15,638 nucleotides of DNA from contig JAAUPO010000009.1 of assembly GCA_012033095.1 (NCBI GenBank), forward strand, positions 1 through 15,638, written 5' to 3'. Shown here in pieces: positions 15,368 to 15,638 of this stretch. Below the pieces are notes generated by a model. That model was not told the DNA's origin. It made no database searches and saw only the letters and a list, made by a program, of their open reading frames with translations. Positions within the stretch are counted from its first letter, which is position 1. Every line of letters begins with the position of its first letter. Source of the DNA: Synechococcaceae cyanobacterium RL_1_2. Its GTDB lineage: Bacteria > Cyanobacteriota > Cyanobacteriia > Cyanobacteriales > JAAUPO01. The position numbers and the translations under genes were made by a program.

Positions 15368-15638
15368 TTTGAGCCTGGGGGGATTTATAGTCCATTGAAT
15401 TTAGTATGGGATTTTTACTCCTTGTCCTAGTAGGATTTCAGCTCTATTTATTTCCCATAATTATTCCAAGAGACTATATGTTGGGACTTGAGCGATCGCA
15501 AAACCAGATTTTTATCTAGGCCGTGTCATGAAGTAATACTAAATCAATCAATCAATTAATTGGAGCTACAGATAAAATATCCCCCTAAACCTTTAACAAG
15601 GCTGAACAAGAAAGAAATACGATACGAGTAATAATTAA
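15368..15638. other. Downstream intergenic sequence at the window end
   Basis: About 270 bp with one HIP1 site (15491) and no supported gene. CCGTGTCATGAAG near 15522 recalls the left end of repeat R (GTGTCATC), but the match does not continue. Confidence 0.35.

Noticed and set aside
1..15638. Programmed frameshifting or transcriptional slippage as a general explanation of the breaks
   Set aside because: Most runs are only three to five bases, too short for efficient slippage, and the breaks hit unrelated genes including hisA.
1..15638. CRISPR array, tRNA or rRNA genes, prophage or transposase genes
   Set aside because: No regularly spaced direct repeats, no cloverleaf or rRNA signature and no transposase or phage motifs were seen on either strand.

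Overview
The window is cyanobacterial. The octamer GCGATCGC (HIP1) recurs at about 134, 7023, 7136, 8838, 9637, 10576, 13405 and 15491. The gene families fit too: a PatA-type regulator, HmpF, and two Ser/Thr kinases with the cyanobacterial four-cysteine prefix. The DNA is AT-rich, with repeat-filled intergenic spaces. I cannot fix the genus.

Layout. 1-946 (+): the 3' part of an ammonium transporter fused to a HAMP-like signalling segment. 1349-2550 (-) and 2997-4730 (+): a divergent pair, a PatA-family response regulator and the coiled-coil pilus-motility protein HmpF. 5410-7216 (+): a zinc-ribbon Ser/Thr kinase overlapping a seven-bladed WD40 protein. 7254-8360 (-): a DppC/OppC-type ABC permease. 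8660-12101 (-): a two-gene unit, a STAND (NB-ARC) ATPase with an N-terminal helix-turn-helix-like region, overlapping by 8 bp a zinc-ribbon kinase with a membrane segment and TPR repeats. 12550-12680 (-): a small unrecognised gene ending just before a strong terminator. 12900-13668 (-): hisA. 14372-15367 (+): a protein made of four tandem MshEN-like (GspE N-terminal type) modules, possibly a c-di-GMP receptor.

How the genes may work together. PatA-type regulator, HmpF and the MshEN-repeat protein suggest control of type IV pilus motility, with c-di-GMP a possible input. The kinase/WD40 pair and the NB-ARC/kinase-TPR pair together hold the parts often fused in large cyanobacterial STAND and kinase proteins (zinc ribbon, kinase, NB-ARC, WD40, TPR). 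The NB-ARC protein stops about where relatives, as I recall them, continue into WD40 repeats. This pair is the best candidate for an unusual regulatory or conflict system.

Caution on the sequence. Six genes (amt fusion, PatA-like, permease, small gene, hisA, MshEN-repeat) are broken by ten apparent single-base shifts, nearly all in short homopolymer runs. Sequence errors are the simplest explanation, but real decay is not excluded. The full-length readings given for these genes assume the shifts are repaired.

Non-coding structure. Two copies of a ~117-bp repeat (R) are each followed 21-23 bp later by a ~133-bp inverted-repeat element. A third copy of that element lies at 14178, and a different 93-bp element at 13927. 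I saw no tRNA, rRNA, CRISPR array or transposase gene.
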